33,748 nucleotides of DNA. Source: Gemmatimonadota bacterium (GTDB lineage Bacteria > Gemmatimonadota > Gemmatimonadetes > Gemmatimonadales > GWC2-71-9). The stretch lies in the NCBI GenBank assembly GCA_003222055.1, contig QHUT01000083.1, forward strand, positions 1-33,748. Reading direction: 5' to 3'. Under the pieces are notes generated by a model, which did no database searches, was not told the DNA's origin, and was given only the letters and a program-made list of their open reading frames with translations. The translations under genes were made by a program, and so were the position numbers. This document shows, in pieces, positions 1-7,793 of this stretch (within the stretch, counting starts at the first letter, position 1; the number at the start of each line of letters is the position of its first letter).

Positions 1-1808
1 TCGATCGCCTGGCACTGCTCGACGCGTTGTTGCCGGTCTACGCCGACGTGGTGTCGCGTCTGGCCGAGGCGGGCGCCACGTGGGTACAACTCGACGAGCC
101 CTGCCTCGCCCTCGACCGCACCCCGGCCGAGCGTGAAGCGTTCGCGCGAGCGTATCGCTTCCTGGCCGACCAGGCGCCCAAGGTCAAGCTCCTGGTCGCG
201 ACGTATTTCGGTGCGCTGGACGACAACCTGGCGACGGCGCTGGAGCTGCCGGTGGCCGGCCTGCACGTGGACGCCGTGCGCACCGGGGAGCGGTTGGCGT
301 CGCTGATCCAGGCCTGGCCGGCGGGCGGGGGGCGGGAAGGCAAAGTCCTGTCGCTTGGCGTGATCGACGGGCGCAACATCTGGAAGGCCGACCTCGCCGC
401 GGCGCTGCGCCGGCTGGAGGACGCGCTGGAGCGCGCCGGCGCCGCCCAGCTGTGGGTGGCCCCGTCGTGCTCGCTGCTGCACGTCCCGATCGATCTCGAG
501 CTCGAGCGGCGGCTCGACAGCGAGCTCAAGGCCTGGCTCGCGTTTGCAAAGCAGAAACTGGTGGAGGTGGCGACGCTGGCGCGGGCGTTGCGCGACGGAC
601 GGGAGTCCGCCGCGGCGGCGCTCGAGACGAACGCGCGCGTGCTCGCGGGACGACGCATCTCCCGGCGCATCCACAACCCGGCGGTGAAGCAACGGGCGCG
701 AGGCGTGACGGAGCACGACATGCGGCGCGTGTCGCCGTTCGCCGAGCGTCGTCGCAAGCAGCTGCGACTGCCGCTCTTCCCCACGACGACCATCGGGTCG
801 TTCCCCCAGACGGCCGAAGTCCGCGCCGCGCGCAAGCAGCTGCACGACGGCAAGCTGACGGCGCCCGAGTACGATGCCTTCATCGCGGAGCAGATCACGC
901 GCACCTTGAAGCTCCAGGAAGAGCTGGGGCTGGACGTGCTGGTGCACGGCGAGTTCGAGCGCAACGACATGGTAGAGTACTTCGGCGAGCAGCTCGAGGG
1001 ATTCGCCTTCACGGAGCACGGCTGGGTGCAGTCGTACGGCACGCGGTACGTGAAGCCGCCCGTCATCTACGGCGACGTATCCCGTCCCCGGGCCATGACC
1101 GTGCGGTGGAGCACATTCGCGCAGTCCAAGACGGCGCGCCCGGTGAAGGGCATGCTGACCGGCCCGGTGACGATCCTGCAGTGGTCGTTCGTGCGCGACG
1201 ATCAGCCCCGCGCCGAGACCGCGAAGCAGCTGGCGCTGGCGATCCGCGACGAGGTGAGGGACCTTGAGGCGGCCGGGATCCGCGTGATCCAGATCGACGA
1301 GCCGGCGCTGCGCGAAGGCCTGCCGCTGCGGCGCGCGGATTGGCCGGCGTATCTCGAGTGGGCGGTGAACGCGTTCCGGCTCGCCACCGCGGGCGTGTCG
1401 GACGCCACCCAGATCCACACCCACATGTGCTACAGCGAGTTCAACGACGTGATCCGGGTGATCGAGAAGATGGACGCCGACGTGATCTCGATCGAAAACG
1501 CACGCTCGGGGTCGGAGCTGCTCGAGGGGCTCAAGGAATACCGCTATCCGAACGAGGTCGGGCCGGGCGTCTACGACATCCATTCGCCCCGCGTGCCGAG
1601 CACGGCGGAGATCGTGCAGGCACTGAAGCGCATGCAGGAGGTGCTCGACGACCGCCAGATCTGGGTCAATCCCGACTGCGGCCTCAAGACGCGCGGCTGG
1701 CAGGAGACGCTGGCGGCGCTGCGCAACCTGGTGCACGCGGCGCGCCAGATGCGGCCGGTGCCGACCCCCGGGCTCGCGCCCGGGGTCAGTGGTGTCCCCC
1801 GCGATTAG
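1..1808 (+). CDS. metE: Cobalamin-independent methionine synthase MetE, 5' end missing
   Basis: MetE transfers a methyl group from 5-methyltetrahydropteroyl-triglutamate to homocysteine, the last step of methionine synthesis, in the cytosol without B12. The frame is open from base 3, so the gene starts before the window; about 601 of the family's roughly 760 residues are present. Visible are the end of the N-terminal barrel and the whole C-terminal catalytic barrel, starting near the [13 protein letters not shown] motif (about 770-810). The zinc ligands expected for the family can be seen: His and Cys of HMC at 1422-1430, and the Cys of CGLKTRGW at 1677-1679. The last residues ([15 protein letters not shown]) form a low-complexity tail encoded by a GC hairpin and are probably not part of the fold. 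An Nfu gene follows after 18 bases. Identification is secure. Confidence 0.96.
   Translation, partial: DRLALLDALLPVYADVVSRLAEAGATWVQLDEPCLALDRTPAEREAFARAYRFLADQAPKVKLLVATYFGALDDNLATALELPVAGLHVDAVRTGERLASLIQAWPAGGGREGKVLSLGVIDGRNIWKADLAAALRRLEDALERAGAAQLWVAPSCSLLHVPIDLELERRLDSELKAWLAFAKQKLVEVATLARALRDGRESAAAALETNARVLAGRRISRRIHNPAVKQRARGVTEHDMRRVSPFAERRRKQLRLPLFPTTTIGSFPQTAEVRAARKQLHDGKLTAPEYDAFIAEQITRTLKLQEELGLDVLVHGEFERNDMVEYFGEQLEGFAFTEHGWVQSYGTRYVKPPVIYGDVSRPRAMTVRWSTFAQSKTARPVKGMLTGPVTILQWSFVRDDQPRAETAKQLALAIRDEVRDLEAAGIRVIQIDEPALREGLPLRRADWPAYLEWAVNAFRLATAGVSDATQIHTHMCYSEFNDVIRVIEKMDADVISIENARSGSELLEGLKEYRYPNEVGPGVYDIHSPRVPSTAEIVQALKRMQEVLDDRQIWVNPDCGLKTRGWQETLAALRNLVHAARQMRPVPTPGLAPGVSGVPRD
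1763..1787. repeat. GC-rich hairpin in the metE tail
   Basis: The arms GACCCCCGGGC (1763-1773) and GCCCGGGGTC (1778-1787) pair over 10 bases with one bulge and a TCGC loop. The hairpin lies inside the last codons of metE, about 20 bases before its stop. No T-tract follows, so an intrinsic terminator is doubtful; it looks more like an inserted palindromic element that became coding. Confidence 0.5.
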
Positions 1809-1826
1809 CGGGGTTATGTTTGTGGT

Positions 1827-2441
1827 ATGAACCCCGCCGAAATCCGGATCACCGCCGAGCCGATCGACACCGGGCGCTGCAAGTTCGTCGTGAGCGAGCC
1901 GGTGCACGCCGGCGGCGCGCGGCGGTTCGCGTCGCCCGACGAGGCGAGTGGCTCCCCGCTCGCCGAGGCGATCTTCGCGCTTCCGGGCGCGGACGTGGCC
2001 GAGGTGATCGTCTCCGGGAACCTGGTGACGGTCGTGAAGCGCAGCCCGGTGCCGTGGCAGACGGTGGGGAAAGCGGTGGGTGAGGCCATCCGGGCCGCCC
2101 TGGCGGGAGCGGGCCCGGCCGTGGTGCCCAAGCCGGCCGCGGCCGCGACGCCCGGCACGGACGACGACGCGCTGTACGAACGCGTCGCCGACCTGTTCGA
2201 GAGCCAGGTGAATCCCATGGTCGCGCGGCACGGCGGCCGGGTCGAGCTGATTGACGTGCAGGACGCCGTCGTGATGGTCCGCATGGCGGGCGGGTGCCAG
2301 GGATGCGGCATGGCCGACGTCACGCTGCGCCAGGGGATCGAGGCGATGCTGCAGCAGCACGTCCCCGATGTGAAAGGCGTCGTCGACATCACCGATCACG
2401 CCGCCGGCTCGAACCCGTACTTCGCGGCGGCTAAGAAGTAG
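1827..2441 (+). CDS. Nfu-type iron-sulfur cluster carrier
   Basis: This 204-residue protein probably carries or delivers Fe-S clusters to apo-proteins. Residues 1-95 resemble the Nfu/NifU N-terminal scaffold domain. After a Pro/Ala linker (about 96-115), residues 118-190 match the NifU C-terminal domain with its cluster-binding pair Cys157-x2-Cys160 in the motif GGCQGCGMADVTLR. This two-domain order is that of Nfu proteins; the degenerate A-type domain of E. coli NfuA was not recognised. The ATG at 1827 is the first start after metE; no strong ribosome site is visible. The TAG stop lies in a palindromic repeat shared with the next gene's start. Several Fe-S proteins downstream (ferredoxin, radical SAM, Rieske) are plausible clients, but that is inference. 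Confidence 0.9.
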   Translation: MNPAEIRITAEPIDTGRCKFVVSEPVHAGGARRFASPDEASGSPLAEAIFALPGADVAEVIVSGNLVTVVKRSPVPWQTVGKAVGEAIRAALAGAGPAVVPKPAAAATPGTDDDALYERVADLFESQVNPMVARHGGRVELIDVQDAVVMVRMAGGCQGCGMADVTLRQGIEAMLQQHVPDVKGVVDITDHAAGSNPYFAAAKK

Positions 2442-2465
2442 GGGCGCGGCATGCTGCGCCCTTCC
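2438..2465. repeat. Palindromic repeat, copy 1, spanning a stop and a start codon
   Basis: A 28-base near-palindrome centred on GCATGC. It matches the element at 25882-25909 at 25 of 28 positions. Its left arm contains the TAG stop of the Nfu gene (2439-2441) and its centre contains the ATG start of the ATP-grasp gene (2451-2453). In RNA it would form a hairpin over the start codon. Confidence 0.75.
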
Positions 2466-3746
2466 ACACACAGGCTCCTCCTCCTCCTCCCCACGGCGAC
2501 CTACCGCACGGCCGCGTTCGTCGAGGCCGCGCGCCGGCTGGGGGTCGGCCTCACCGTCGCCTCCGAGCGCCCCAGCACGTTCCAGCACGCGAATCCCGGC
2601 GGCCTCGTCACCCTCGACCTGTCCGATCCGGACCGTGCCGCTGCGCAAGCACGGGCGTTCGCGCGCGAGCATCCGCTGCAGGGGGTGGTCGGCGTAGACG
2701 ACGACACGGCGGTCGTGGCCGCCGCGATCGCCGGCGCGCTCGGCCTGCGGGGCAACGACGTCGCCGCGGCCCGCGCGGCACGCGACAAGCACGAGCAGCG
2801 GACATCGCTTGCCGCCGCGGGCGTGGCCGTGCCCCATTTCCGGCTGGTCCGCGTGGACGAAGATCCCCGGCGGCTGGCCGCGGGCGTGCCCTACCCGTGC
2901 GTGCTCAAGCCGCTGCGCCTGGCCGCCAGTCGCGGCGTGATTCGCGCGGACACTCCGGAAGGGTTCGTGGCGGCGTTCGAGCGGGTGAAGAGAATTCTCG
3001 AGCAGGCGGGATGCGAGAAGCGGGATGAGGCAAGCGTCGAGTGGCACGCATACCGCTCGATCCTCGTCGAGGACTTCGTTCCTGGCCGCGAGGTTGCGCT
3101 CGAGGGGCTGCTCGTCGCCGGCGAGCTTCGGGTGCTGGCGTTGTTCGACAAGCCCGACCCGCTCGACGGCCCGTACTTCGAGGAGACGATCTATGTCACC
3201 CCATCACGTCTCCCGGCGGACGAGCAGCGCGCGGTCGCCGCGTGCGCGGAACGGGCGGCTGCGGCGCTCGGGCTCCGGGAAGGACCGGTGCACGCCGAGC
3301 TGCGGGTGAACGGAAGCGGTCCCTGGCTGATCGAGCTCGCGGCTCGGCCGATCGGGGGGCAGTGCAGCGGGGCGTTGAGATTCGAAATCCGGGAAACGGG
3401 AAAGGGGAAAGAGGAAACGTTGTCCCTCGAGGAGATCGTCATCCGGCATGCCCTGGGAATGAACCTACCCGCGCTCGAGCGCGAACCACAGGCGTCCGGC
3501 GTGATGATGATCCCGGTGCCGGGCGCGGGCGTGTTACGGGAAGTGAGGGGGTTGGATCAAGCTCGGGGCCAACCGCTGGTCGAGGAGATCATCATCACCG
3601 CGCATCCGGGGCAGGAGCTCGTGCCGTGGCCCGAGGGTGCCCGCTATCCCGGATTCATCTTCGCACGCGGGCGCACGCCTGAGGCGGTGGAGGCCGCGCT
3701 GCGCGCCGCGCACCGCCAGCTGCAGTTCGTGATCGCTTCCGACTAG
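2451..3746 (+). CDS. ATP-grasp ligase with L-amino-acid-ligase-like C-terminus
   Basis: This 431-residue protein probably forms an amide or peptide bond with ATP through an acyl-phosphate intermediate; the substrate is unknown. Residues about 5-105 form the pre-ATP-grasp domain (PTATYRTAAFVEAARRLG). Residues about 110-325 form the ATP-grasp fold: a nucleotide-binding Lys in VLKPLRLAASRGV, FVPGREVALEG, and Mg-binding acidic/Asn residues around ELRVNGSGPWLIELAARP. The tail from about residue 345 (GVMMIPVPGAG... to the end) resembles the LAL_C2 domain of L-amino-acid ligases. A lysine/glutamate-rich insert near residues 314-323 is encoded by a purine microsatellite (3391-3419). The ATG is embedded in the 2438-2465 palindrome with no clear ribosome site. 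The stop overlaps the stop of the convergent methyltransferase (CTAG, 3743-3746). Confidence 0.82.
   Translation: MLRPSTHRLLLLLPTATYRTAAFVEAARRLGVGLTVASERPSTFQHANPGGLVTLDLSDPDRAAAQARAFAREHPLQGVVGVDDDTAVVAAAIAGALGLRGNDVAAARAARDKHEQRTSLAAAGVAVPHFRLVRVDEDPRRLAAGVPYPCVLKPLRLAASRGVIRADTPEGFVAAFERVKRILEQAGCEKRDEASVEWHAYRSILVEDFVPGREVALEGLLVAGELRVLALFDKPDPLDGPYFEETIYVTPSRLPADEQRAVAACAERAAAALGLREGPVHAELRVNGSGPWLIELAARPIGGQCSGALRFEIRETGKGKEETLSLEEIVIRHALGMNLPALEREPQASGVMMIPVPGAGVLREVRGLDQARGQPLVEEIIITAHPGQELVPWPEGARYPGFIFARGRTPEAVEAALRAAHRQLQFVIASD
3391..3419. repeat. Purine microsatellite (GGGAAA-like units) inside the ligase gene
   Basis: About five imperfect units of the GGGAAAC / GGGAAAG type in a row. 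They encode a short charged stretch (RETGKGKEETL) between the ATP-grasp core and the SLEE...RHALG helix. Base use is strikingly unlike the flanking GC-rich codons, suggesting an in-frame insertion. Confidence 0.65.
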
Positions 3747-4564
3747 GCCGCCGTCGCCACGCACTCCAGCCAGTTGCGCGGCACGTGGTCCATGCCCGTC
3801 TCGTCGATCGTGCGGCGGAGCCCTTCGTTCAACGCGCTCGAACCTTCCTCGAGCGGGACCCCCGGAAGCGCGCCCTCGATGAACAACGAGAAGCGCCCGA
3901 TGTCTTCGAGCGCCTCGGGGGTCATCTCGATGCGCACCAGGTCGACCGCGGGGCGCGTAAAGCCGGCCTGAACGCACAACTCGCCGTATTCCTCGGCCGA
4001 GAGGAACTGCCGCGCGACCGCGTGGGCCTTGTGCTGGACCTCGAGCCCGCGCTCCCGCAGCACCTGCACCGCGCGTACCACCCAGCGGCGCCAGAATCCC
4101 GCCGTGCCATCGACGTACGCGCCGTTGAAGAAGGTCGTGTTGAACGCGAACACGCCGTCCTGTTTCAGCACCTTGCGGATCTCCGCGAGCACCTGCGGTT
4201 TGTCGGGAACGAGGTGGATGGCGTTCAGGAACACGACGGCGTCGGCCGACGAGACGAGACGCGACGCCCACTCGGCGCTGCCTTCGATGAACTCGACGAC
4301 CTTGGAGTGGATGGCGGCTCGGGCCTTGGACAGCGCTGATGCGGATGGATCGATCCCGATGACCTTGGCATTGCGCGCGTCATCCAGCCGCTCCAAGATC
4401 AGCTTCGTGACGGCTCCGGGACCGCAGCCCAGATCGACGATCTTGCGCCGACCGGGGCAGATCACCCGCTCGACGATCCAGCGATTGACCTCGGTGAAAA
4501 ACGGGTGCCGGGTGAACGCCTCGAAGGAAAAGCGTTCGTCGCCGCCCTCTTCGTGAGCTGCCAT
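3743..4564 (-). CDS. Class I SAM-dependent methyltransferase
   Basis: This 273-residue cytosolic protein has the class I methyltransferase fold. Motif I (VDLGCGPGAVTKLIL, about residues 43-57) binds SAM, and IGIDPSASALSKAR follows as the acidic-loop region. ADAVVFLNAIHLVPDKP corresponds to motif IV, followed by a DGVFAFNTTFF strand. The substrate cannot be told from sequence. The start ATG has a purine-rich ribosome site (GGGAGGGG) just upstream. It is transcribed toward the ATP-grasp gene, whose stop codon it overlaps, and away from the ECF sigma gene, with 119 bases between the divergent starts. Confidence 0.85.
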   Translation of the reverse strand: MAAHEEGGDERFSFEAFTRHPFFTEVNRWIVERVICPGRRKIVDLGCGPGAVTKLILERLDDARNAKVIGIDPSASALSKARAAIHSKVVEFIEGSAEWASRLVSSADAVVFLNAIHLVPDKPQVLAEIRKVLKQDGVFAFNTTFFNGAYVDGTAGFWRRWVVRAVQVLRERGLEVQHKAHAVARQFLSAEEYGELCVQAGFTRPAVDLVRIEMTPEALEDIGRFSLFIEGALPGVPLEEGSSALNEGLRRTIDETGMDHVPRNWLECVATAA

Positions 4565-4683
4565 GGGCCCCTCCCCGCTCTCAGACTTGTGAATCGCGGC
4601 CGCACCGCGTCGATTCCCGTCGTTCCAAGATACATCCTTGGGGCTGGCTTCGCGCCCATGCGCGATCTACTGTAGGCATCTAA

Positions 4684-5283
4684 GTGACCCCGCCACGACG
4701 TCTCAGTCAAGAGGAAGAACGCTCTCTGGTGCGGCGCCTCAAGGCGCGGGACGAGCACGCGCTGCAAGAGTTATACGACGCGCTCGCACCCTGGGTCCTC
4801 GGCCTCGCCTATCGCATCCTGCACGACGAAGACGCGGCCGAAGAAGTCGTCGGTGATGTCTTCGTGAAAGTGTGGCGTCACGTCCACAAGCACGATCCGA
4901 GTCGCGGTCCGCTGGTGCCCTGGATCCTGTCCATCGCGCGTAACCGGGCGCTCGACGAACTGCGGCGGCGCCAGCGGTGGTGGCGCAAAGCGGACCGGTG
5001 GGGGCGTGCGCAGGGGGCGGGGGCGGGAGAGGAAGTCGCGAACCCGGGGCCGCACGAAGCCGCCGTCCCCGGGTGGCCGCTGCACCGCGAGGTGCACGCC
5101 GCGCTCGCGACGCTGCCGGACGATCTGCGGCGCGTGGTGACGCTCGCGTATTTCGAGGGGCTGTCGCACAGTCAGATCGCGCGCCGCCTGCAGCAGCCGT
5201 TGGGTACGGTCAAGACGCGGCTGCGGGCCGCGCATCACAAGCTGGCGGACCAGCTGGCGCATCTCAAGGATTGGCTCGAATGA
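4684..5283 (+). CDS. ECF-family RNA polymerase sigma factor
   Basis: This 199-residue protein directs RNA polymerase to a specific promoter set. Region 2 spans about residues 24-95 (ALQELYDALAPWVLGLAYRI, then DAAEEVVGDVFVKVWRH and the Arg-rich DELRRRQRW). A Gly/Pro-rich linker follows, then region 4 (about 138-190), with the helix-turn-helix LSHSQIARRLQQPLGTVKTRL. The pairing with an RskA-type anti-sigma gene that overlaps its stop by 4 bases (ATGA) indicates an ECF of the SigK kind. The GTG start at 4684 is chosen because the protein then begins just before the first helix; no Shine-Dalgarno sequence is visible, so a short or absent leader is possible. The inducing signal is unknown. Confidence 0.92.
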   Translation: MTPPRRLSQEEERSLVRRLKARDEHALQELYDALAPWVLGLAYRILHDEDAAEEVVGDVFVKVWRHVHKHDPSRGPLVPWILSIARNRALDELRRRQRWWRKADRWGRAQGAGAGEEVANPGPHEAAVPGWPLHREVHAALATLPDDLRRVVTLAYFEGLSHSQIARRLQQPLGTVKTRLRAAHHKLADQLAHLKDWLE

Positions 5284-5864
5284 CGGACTGGTTGGGGATG
5301 TCGGTGCCTCCGCGAACGCCGCGCCCCGAGCTCAAGGGGCGGGTGCTGGCGCGCGCTCTGGCGCGCGGGCGGCGCTGGCCGCTCGCGCTGGCGGCGGCGC
5401 TCGTGGTGGTGGCGGGAGGAGTGGGGAGTGCGTGGTGGGCGTACCGCCAGATCGACGCGCTCGGGGCGGAGCGCGATCGGCTCGCGGCGCGCGTCGCAGC
5501 CCTCGAGGACACGGTCTCGAGTTTCATCCACGACCCCGCGACGCGACTCATCCAGGTCTCCGTCTCCACCGGCGGCCGTGTCGGGTCGGTGACGATTTTC
5601 GCCGACAGCACGCGGCACCGCTGGCTGGTGCGCTGCGACGGCCTGGCCCCGAACGCCCGGGACCAGGCCTACCAGCTGTGGTTCGTCACCGACAAGGGGA
5701 TGCAGCCCGCGGCCCTGATGGCGATGGATCGGGACCAGCCCATGGTGATGGGGTTGCCGCTGCCGCAGGCGGGGGAGCGCGTGATGGGAGCGGCGATGAG
5801 CATCGAGCCGCGGGCCGGCTCGGCGAGTCCGAGCGGGCCGATCGTCTTCCGCGTGGAGCTTTAG
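5280..5864 (+). CDS. Membrane-anchored anti-sigma factor, RskA-like
   Basis: This 194-residue protein probably holds the upstream sigma factor inactive at the inner membrane. Residues 1-33 are a short basic cytoplasmic segment, 34-54 a single membrane span, 56-80 a coiled coil (DALGAERDRLAARVAALED), and 85-194 a periplasmic domain typical of the anti-sigma-K family (AYQLWFVTDKGMQPAALM). The usual N-terminal zinc-binding anti-sigma domain is missing, and the cytoplasmic part is unusually short for sigma binding. The ATG overlaps the sigma stop (ATGA), so the two are translationally coupled. Its stop overlaps the stop of convergent greA (TTAG, 5861-5864). Confidence 0.82.
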   Translation: MTDWLGMSVPPRTPRPELKGRVLARALARGRRWPLALAAALVVVAGGVGSAWWAYRQIDALGAERDRLAARVAALEDTVSSFIHDPATRLIQVSVSTGGRVGSVTIFADSTRHRWLVRCDGLAPNARDQAYQLWFVTDKGMQPAALMAMDRDQPMVMGLPLPQAGERVMGAAMSIEPRAGSASPSGPIVFRVEL

Positions 5865-6355
5865 GGTCGCTTCCCCGCCAGGTCGTGCACGGTCTCGAGC
5901 TCCACGACCTTGAAGCGCCGCTGCCCCATGGGAAGGGCGGTGGTCACCGACTGTCCGACCTTGGCGCCCAGCAGCGCCTTGCCGAGGGGGGAAGCCATCG
6001 ACACCGGCGTTTCGTCTCCGTCGTCGTCACCCTCGATGAACTCGCCCAGGGTGAGCGCGTACGTCTCGCGCTGCTTGGTGTCGACGTCCTGCACCGTCAC
6101 GCGGGAGCCGAACCCCACGCGGTCGCGCGGGATGTCGGACTCCTGGACGCTCGAGAGCTTCGAGAGGCGCAGGCGCAAGTGGCTCAAACGCGAGGTCACG
6201 AACTGCTGGCGCTCCAGCGCCGCCTTGTATTCGGAATTCTCGCGCAGGTCGCCGTGCGCGCGCGCCCGCTCGATCTCCTTCGGCAGCACGAAGTTGATCT
6301 CGTGATTCAGGCGCTCGACCTCGGCCTGGAGGCGGCTCTTCAGCTCGTCGATCAT
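5861..6355 (-). CDS. greA: Transcript cleavage factor GreA
   Basis: GreA inserts into the secondary channel of RNA polymerase and restores backtracked complexes by stimulating transcript cleavage. The 164-residue product fits the family length (about 158). The N-terminal coiled coil (1-75) contains the tip signature ARAHGDLRENSEYKAA, whose acidic residues drive cleavage. The C-terminal FKBP-like domain includes GSRVTVQDVDTKQRETYAL and SPLGKALLGAKVGQ. The start at 6355 gives the canonical N-terminus MIDELKSRLQAEVERL; upstream reading would run into the inverted repeat at 6358-6453, which fills nearly all of the space to the divergent Mrp-like gene. Confidence 0.94.
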   Translation of the reverse strand: MIDELKSRLQAEVERLNHEINFVLPKEIERARAHGDLRENSEYKAALERQQFVTSRLSHLRLRLSKLSSVQESDIPRDRVGFGSRVTVQDVDTKQRETYALTLGEFIEGDDDGDETPVSMASPLGKALLGAKVGQSVTTALPMGQRRFKVVELETVHDLAGKRP

Positions 6356-6357
6356 GG

Positions 6358-6453
6358 ATGCGAAAAATAGCGTTGTACGACGCCACGACGCTACGTTCCA
6401 CGAACCCCCTTGCAACGTGGCGTCCTGGCGTCGTACGACGCATTTTTCCGCAT
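6358..6453. repeat. Long inverted repeat filling the greA/mrp divergent intergenic region
   Basis: Two arms of about 42 bases (6358-6399 and 6412-6453) are inverted copies with about four mismatches and two one-base gaps; the loop is about 12 bases. Each arm reads outward toward a start codon and contains a comparable promoter-like pair: TGCAAC-N17-TACGAC toward mrp (6411-6439) and TGGAAC-N17-TACAAC toward greA. It could extrude as a cruciform or act as a symmetrical divergent promoter/operator. Confidence 0.85.
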
Positions 6454-7246
6454 GCCCCTCAACATCCGCACCTATCACGAGCTGACCGAGCCGGATCGCT
6501 CCGGGCTCCCGGGCCAGATCGCGGCCCAGCGGCGTCGGGTGGCGGCGCGGCTCGCGGGCGTGGGGCGGGTAGTCGCCCTGATGAGCGGCAAGGGGGGCGT
6601 GGGGAAGAGCTTCGCCACCGCGGGCCTCGCCCGGGCGCTGGCGCGCGGGGGTTGGGCCGCGGGGGTGCTCGACGCCGATTTCAACGGACCGACCATCCCC
6701 GCACTCCTCCGCATCCCCGTCACAGGTTGCACGTTGCACGAGAACGGCGTCGAACCCCCGGTCAGTCCGGAGGGCGTGCGCTGCTTCTCGATGGCGCTGC
6801 TGCTCCAGGACGGCCGCCCGCTGGGGTTCCGGGGGCCGGAGGCCGAGAGTCACGTGTGGCGGGAGACGCTCGAGGCCGCGGCGCTGCGGGAGTTCCTGGC
6901 CGATGTGGCCTGGGGCGCGCTCGATCGGTTGCTGGTCGACCTGCCGCCGGGGATCCAGCGGTTCCAGGAGCTCGCCGAGCTGTTGCCGGCGCCACCGGCC
7001 GTGCTCACCGTGACGATTCCCACGACGGAATCGCGCGATGCGGTGCGGCGCGCGATGCAGTTCGCCCGGGAGCGCGGCGCGGAGCTGCTCGGCGTGGTGG
7101 AGAACATGGTGGACGGTCCGTTCACCGGAGACGCGGGCGAGGCCCTGGCGCGCGAATTCGGGGTGCCACTACTCGCGCGGATCCCGTGGCACCCGACGCA
7201 GGACGTGTGGGATGAGGTGGCGCGAAGAATGGAAGGCGTCGCATGA
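6452..7246 (+). CDS. Mrp/NBP35-like P-loop ATPase without the usual Cys pair
   Basis: The 264-residue protein belongs to the ParA/MinD-like Mrp ATPases, which carry Fe-S clusters. The deviant Walker A motif SGKGGVGKS is at residues 45-53, the DADFNGPTIP loop follows, and LLVDLPPGIQ forms Walker B. The C-terminal CPxC cluster-binding motif of typical Mrp proteins, expected just after GVVENM, is absent (GVVENMVDGPFTGDAG), and there is no N-terminal MIP18/DUF59 domain. Cluster transfer is therefore uncertain; another ATPase role is possible. I chose the ATG at 6452; an in-frame TTG at 6410 lies in the inverted repeat. The respiratory block begins about 100 bases downstream. Confidence 0.82.
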   Translation: MPLNIRTYHELTEPDRSGLPGQIAAQRRRVAARLAGVGRVVALMSGKGGVGKSFATAGLARALARGGWAAGVLDADFNGPTIPALLRIPVTGCTLHENGVEPPVSPEGVRCFSMALLLQDGRPLGFRGPEAESHVWRETLEAAALREFLADVAWGALDRLLVDLPPGIQRFQELAELLPAPPAVLTVTIPTTESRDAVRRAMQFARERGAELLGVVENMVDGPFTGDAGEALAREFGVPLLARIPWHPTQDVWDEVARRMEGVA

Positions 7247-7253
7247 GAGTTCA

Positions 7254-7327
7254 CACGCTGAAGCGTGCGCCCGAGACCGCACTGCCCTTAAGGGCAGCGC
7301 ATCACCGGGCCCAGGCTTCAGCCTGGG
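7254..7327. repeat. Cluster of three hairpins between mrp and the respiratory block
   Basis: Three palindromes in 74 bases: CACGCTGAAGCGTG (7254-7267), the perfect 16-base CTGCCCTTAAGGGCAG (7282-7297), and CCCAGGC/GCCTGGG with a TTCA loop (7310-7316 and 7321-7327). No T-tract follows any of them. This looks like a composite dispersed repeat; it could also weaken read-through from mrp. Confidence 0.7.
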
Positions 7328-7343
7328 AATCACGGGGGCGCGC

Positions 7344-7793
7344 ATGAAGTTTCTTTGCGTCGACTGCGACCGGCAGATGCTGTTCGAGGAGCGTCAACTC
7401 CCCGGGGACGGCACGCTCGCGGCGGCGTTCCGGTGCCCGCAGTGCGGCCGCGCCGTCGGCCTGTTGACGAATCCGATGGAAACGCAGCTCGTGGCGTCGC
7501 TGGGCGTGAAGATCGGCGGGACGACGATCGACCCGCAGCCGCTCGAGACGGTGCGGGGAATGGTCACCACGGGGAGAGACGAAGCCTTCGCGGAGGGGAC
7601 GGGGGACGGGGGACGAGGGACGAGTGTCACCTGGTCGGTCGAGGCGCAGGAGCGCCTGGCCCGCGTGCCCAACTTCGTGCGCGGGATGGTGAAGAAGATC
7701 TACGCCGACTATGCGAGGGACCGCGGCCTCGCGGAGATCACCCCGGCCGTGATGGACACCGCGCGGAGCGAGCTCGGGCTCGAGGGCATGTGA
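7344..7793 (+). CDS. Zinc-ribbon protein with C-terminal PCP_red-like domain
   Basis: The 149-residue protein has an N-terminal zinc ribbon (Cys5-x2-Cys8 and Cys31-x2-Cys34), a middle linker, and a C-terminal PCP_red-like domain (about 97-142) with the pattern W97-x3-A-x2-R-x3-V-P109-x-F. PCP_red is the small domain at the C-terminus of the B subunit of light-independent protochlorophyllide reductase; its stand-alone function is not established. The linker carries a Gly/Asp stretch (GTGDGGRGTS) encoded by a GGGGAC microsatellite. The next gene overlaps by 4 bases (GTGA). Related domains occur in two further proteins of the same cluster, which suggests a shared partner or ligand. The ATG is the first in-frame start giving an intact zinc ribbon. 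Confidence 0.75.
   Translation: MKFLCVDCDRQMLFEERQLPGDGTLAAAFRCPQCGRAVGLLTNPMETQLVASLGVKIGGTTIDPQPLETVRGMVTTGRDEAFAEGTGDGGRGTSVTWSVEAQERLARVPNFVRGMVKKIYADYARDRGLAEITPAVMDTARSELGLEGM
7595..7624. repeat. GGGGAC microsatellite inside the zinc-ribbon/PCP_red gene
   Basis: Four to five imperfect units of GGGGAC / GGGGGAC / GAGGGAC in tandem, read in frame as Gly, Asp, Thr and Arg between the zinc ribbon and the PCP_red-like domain. It resembles the other purine microsatellites of this window. Confidence 0.6.

Noticed and set aside
6410-6451. Upstream TTG start for the Mrp-like gene
   Set aside because: It would translate the right arm of the inverted repeat and add residues not typical of the family; the ATG at 6452 is simpler.
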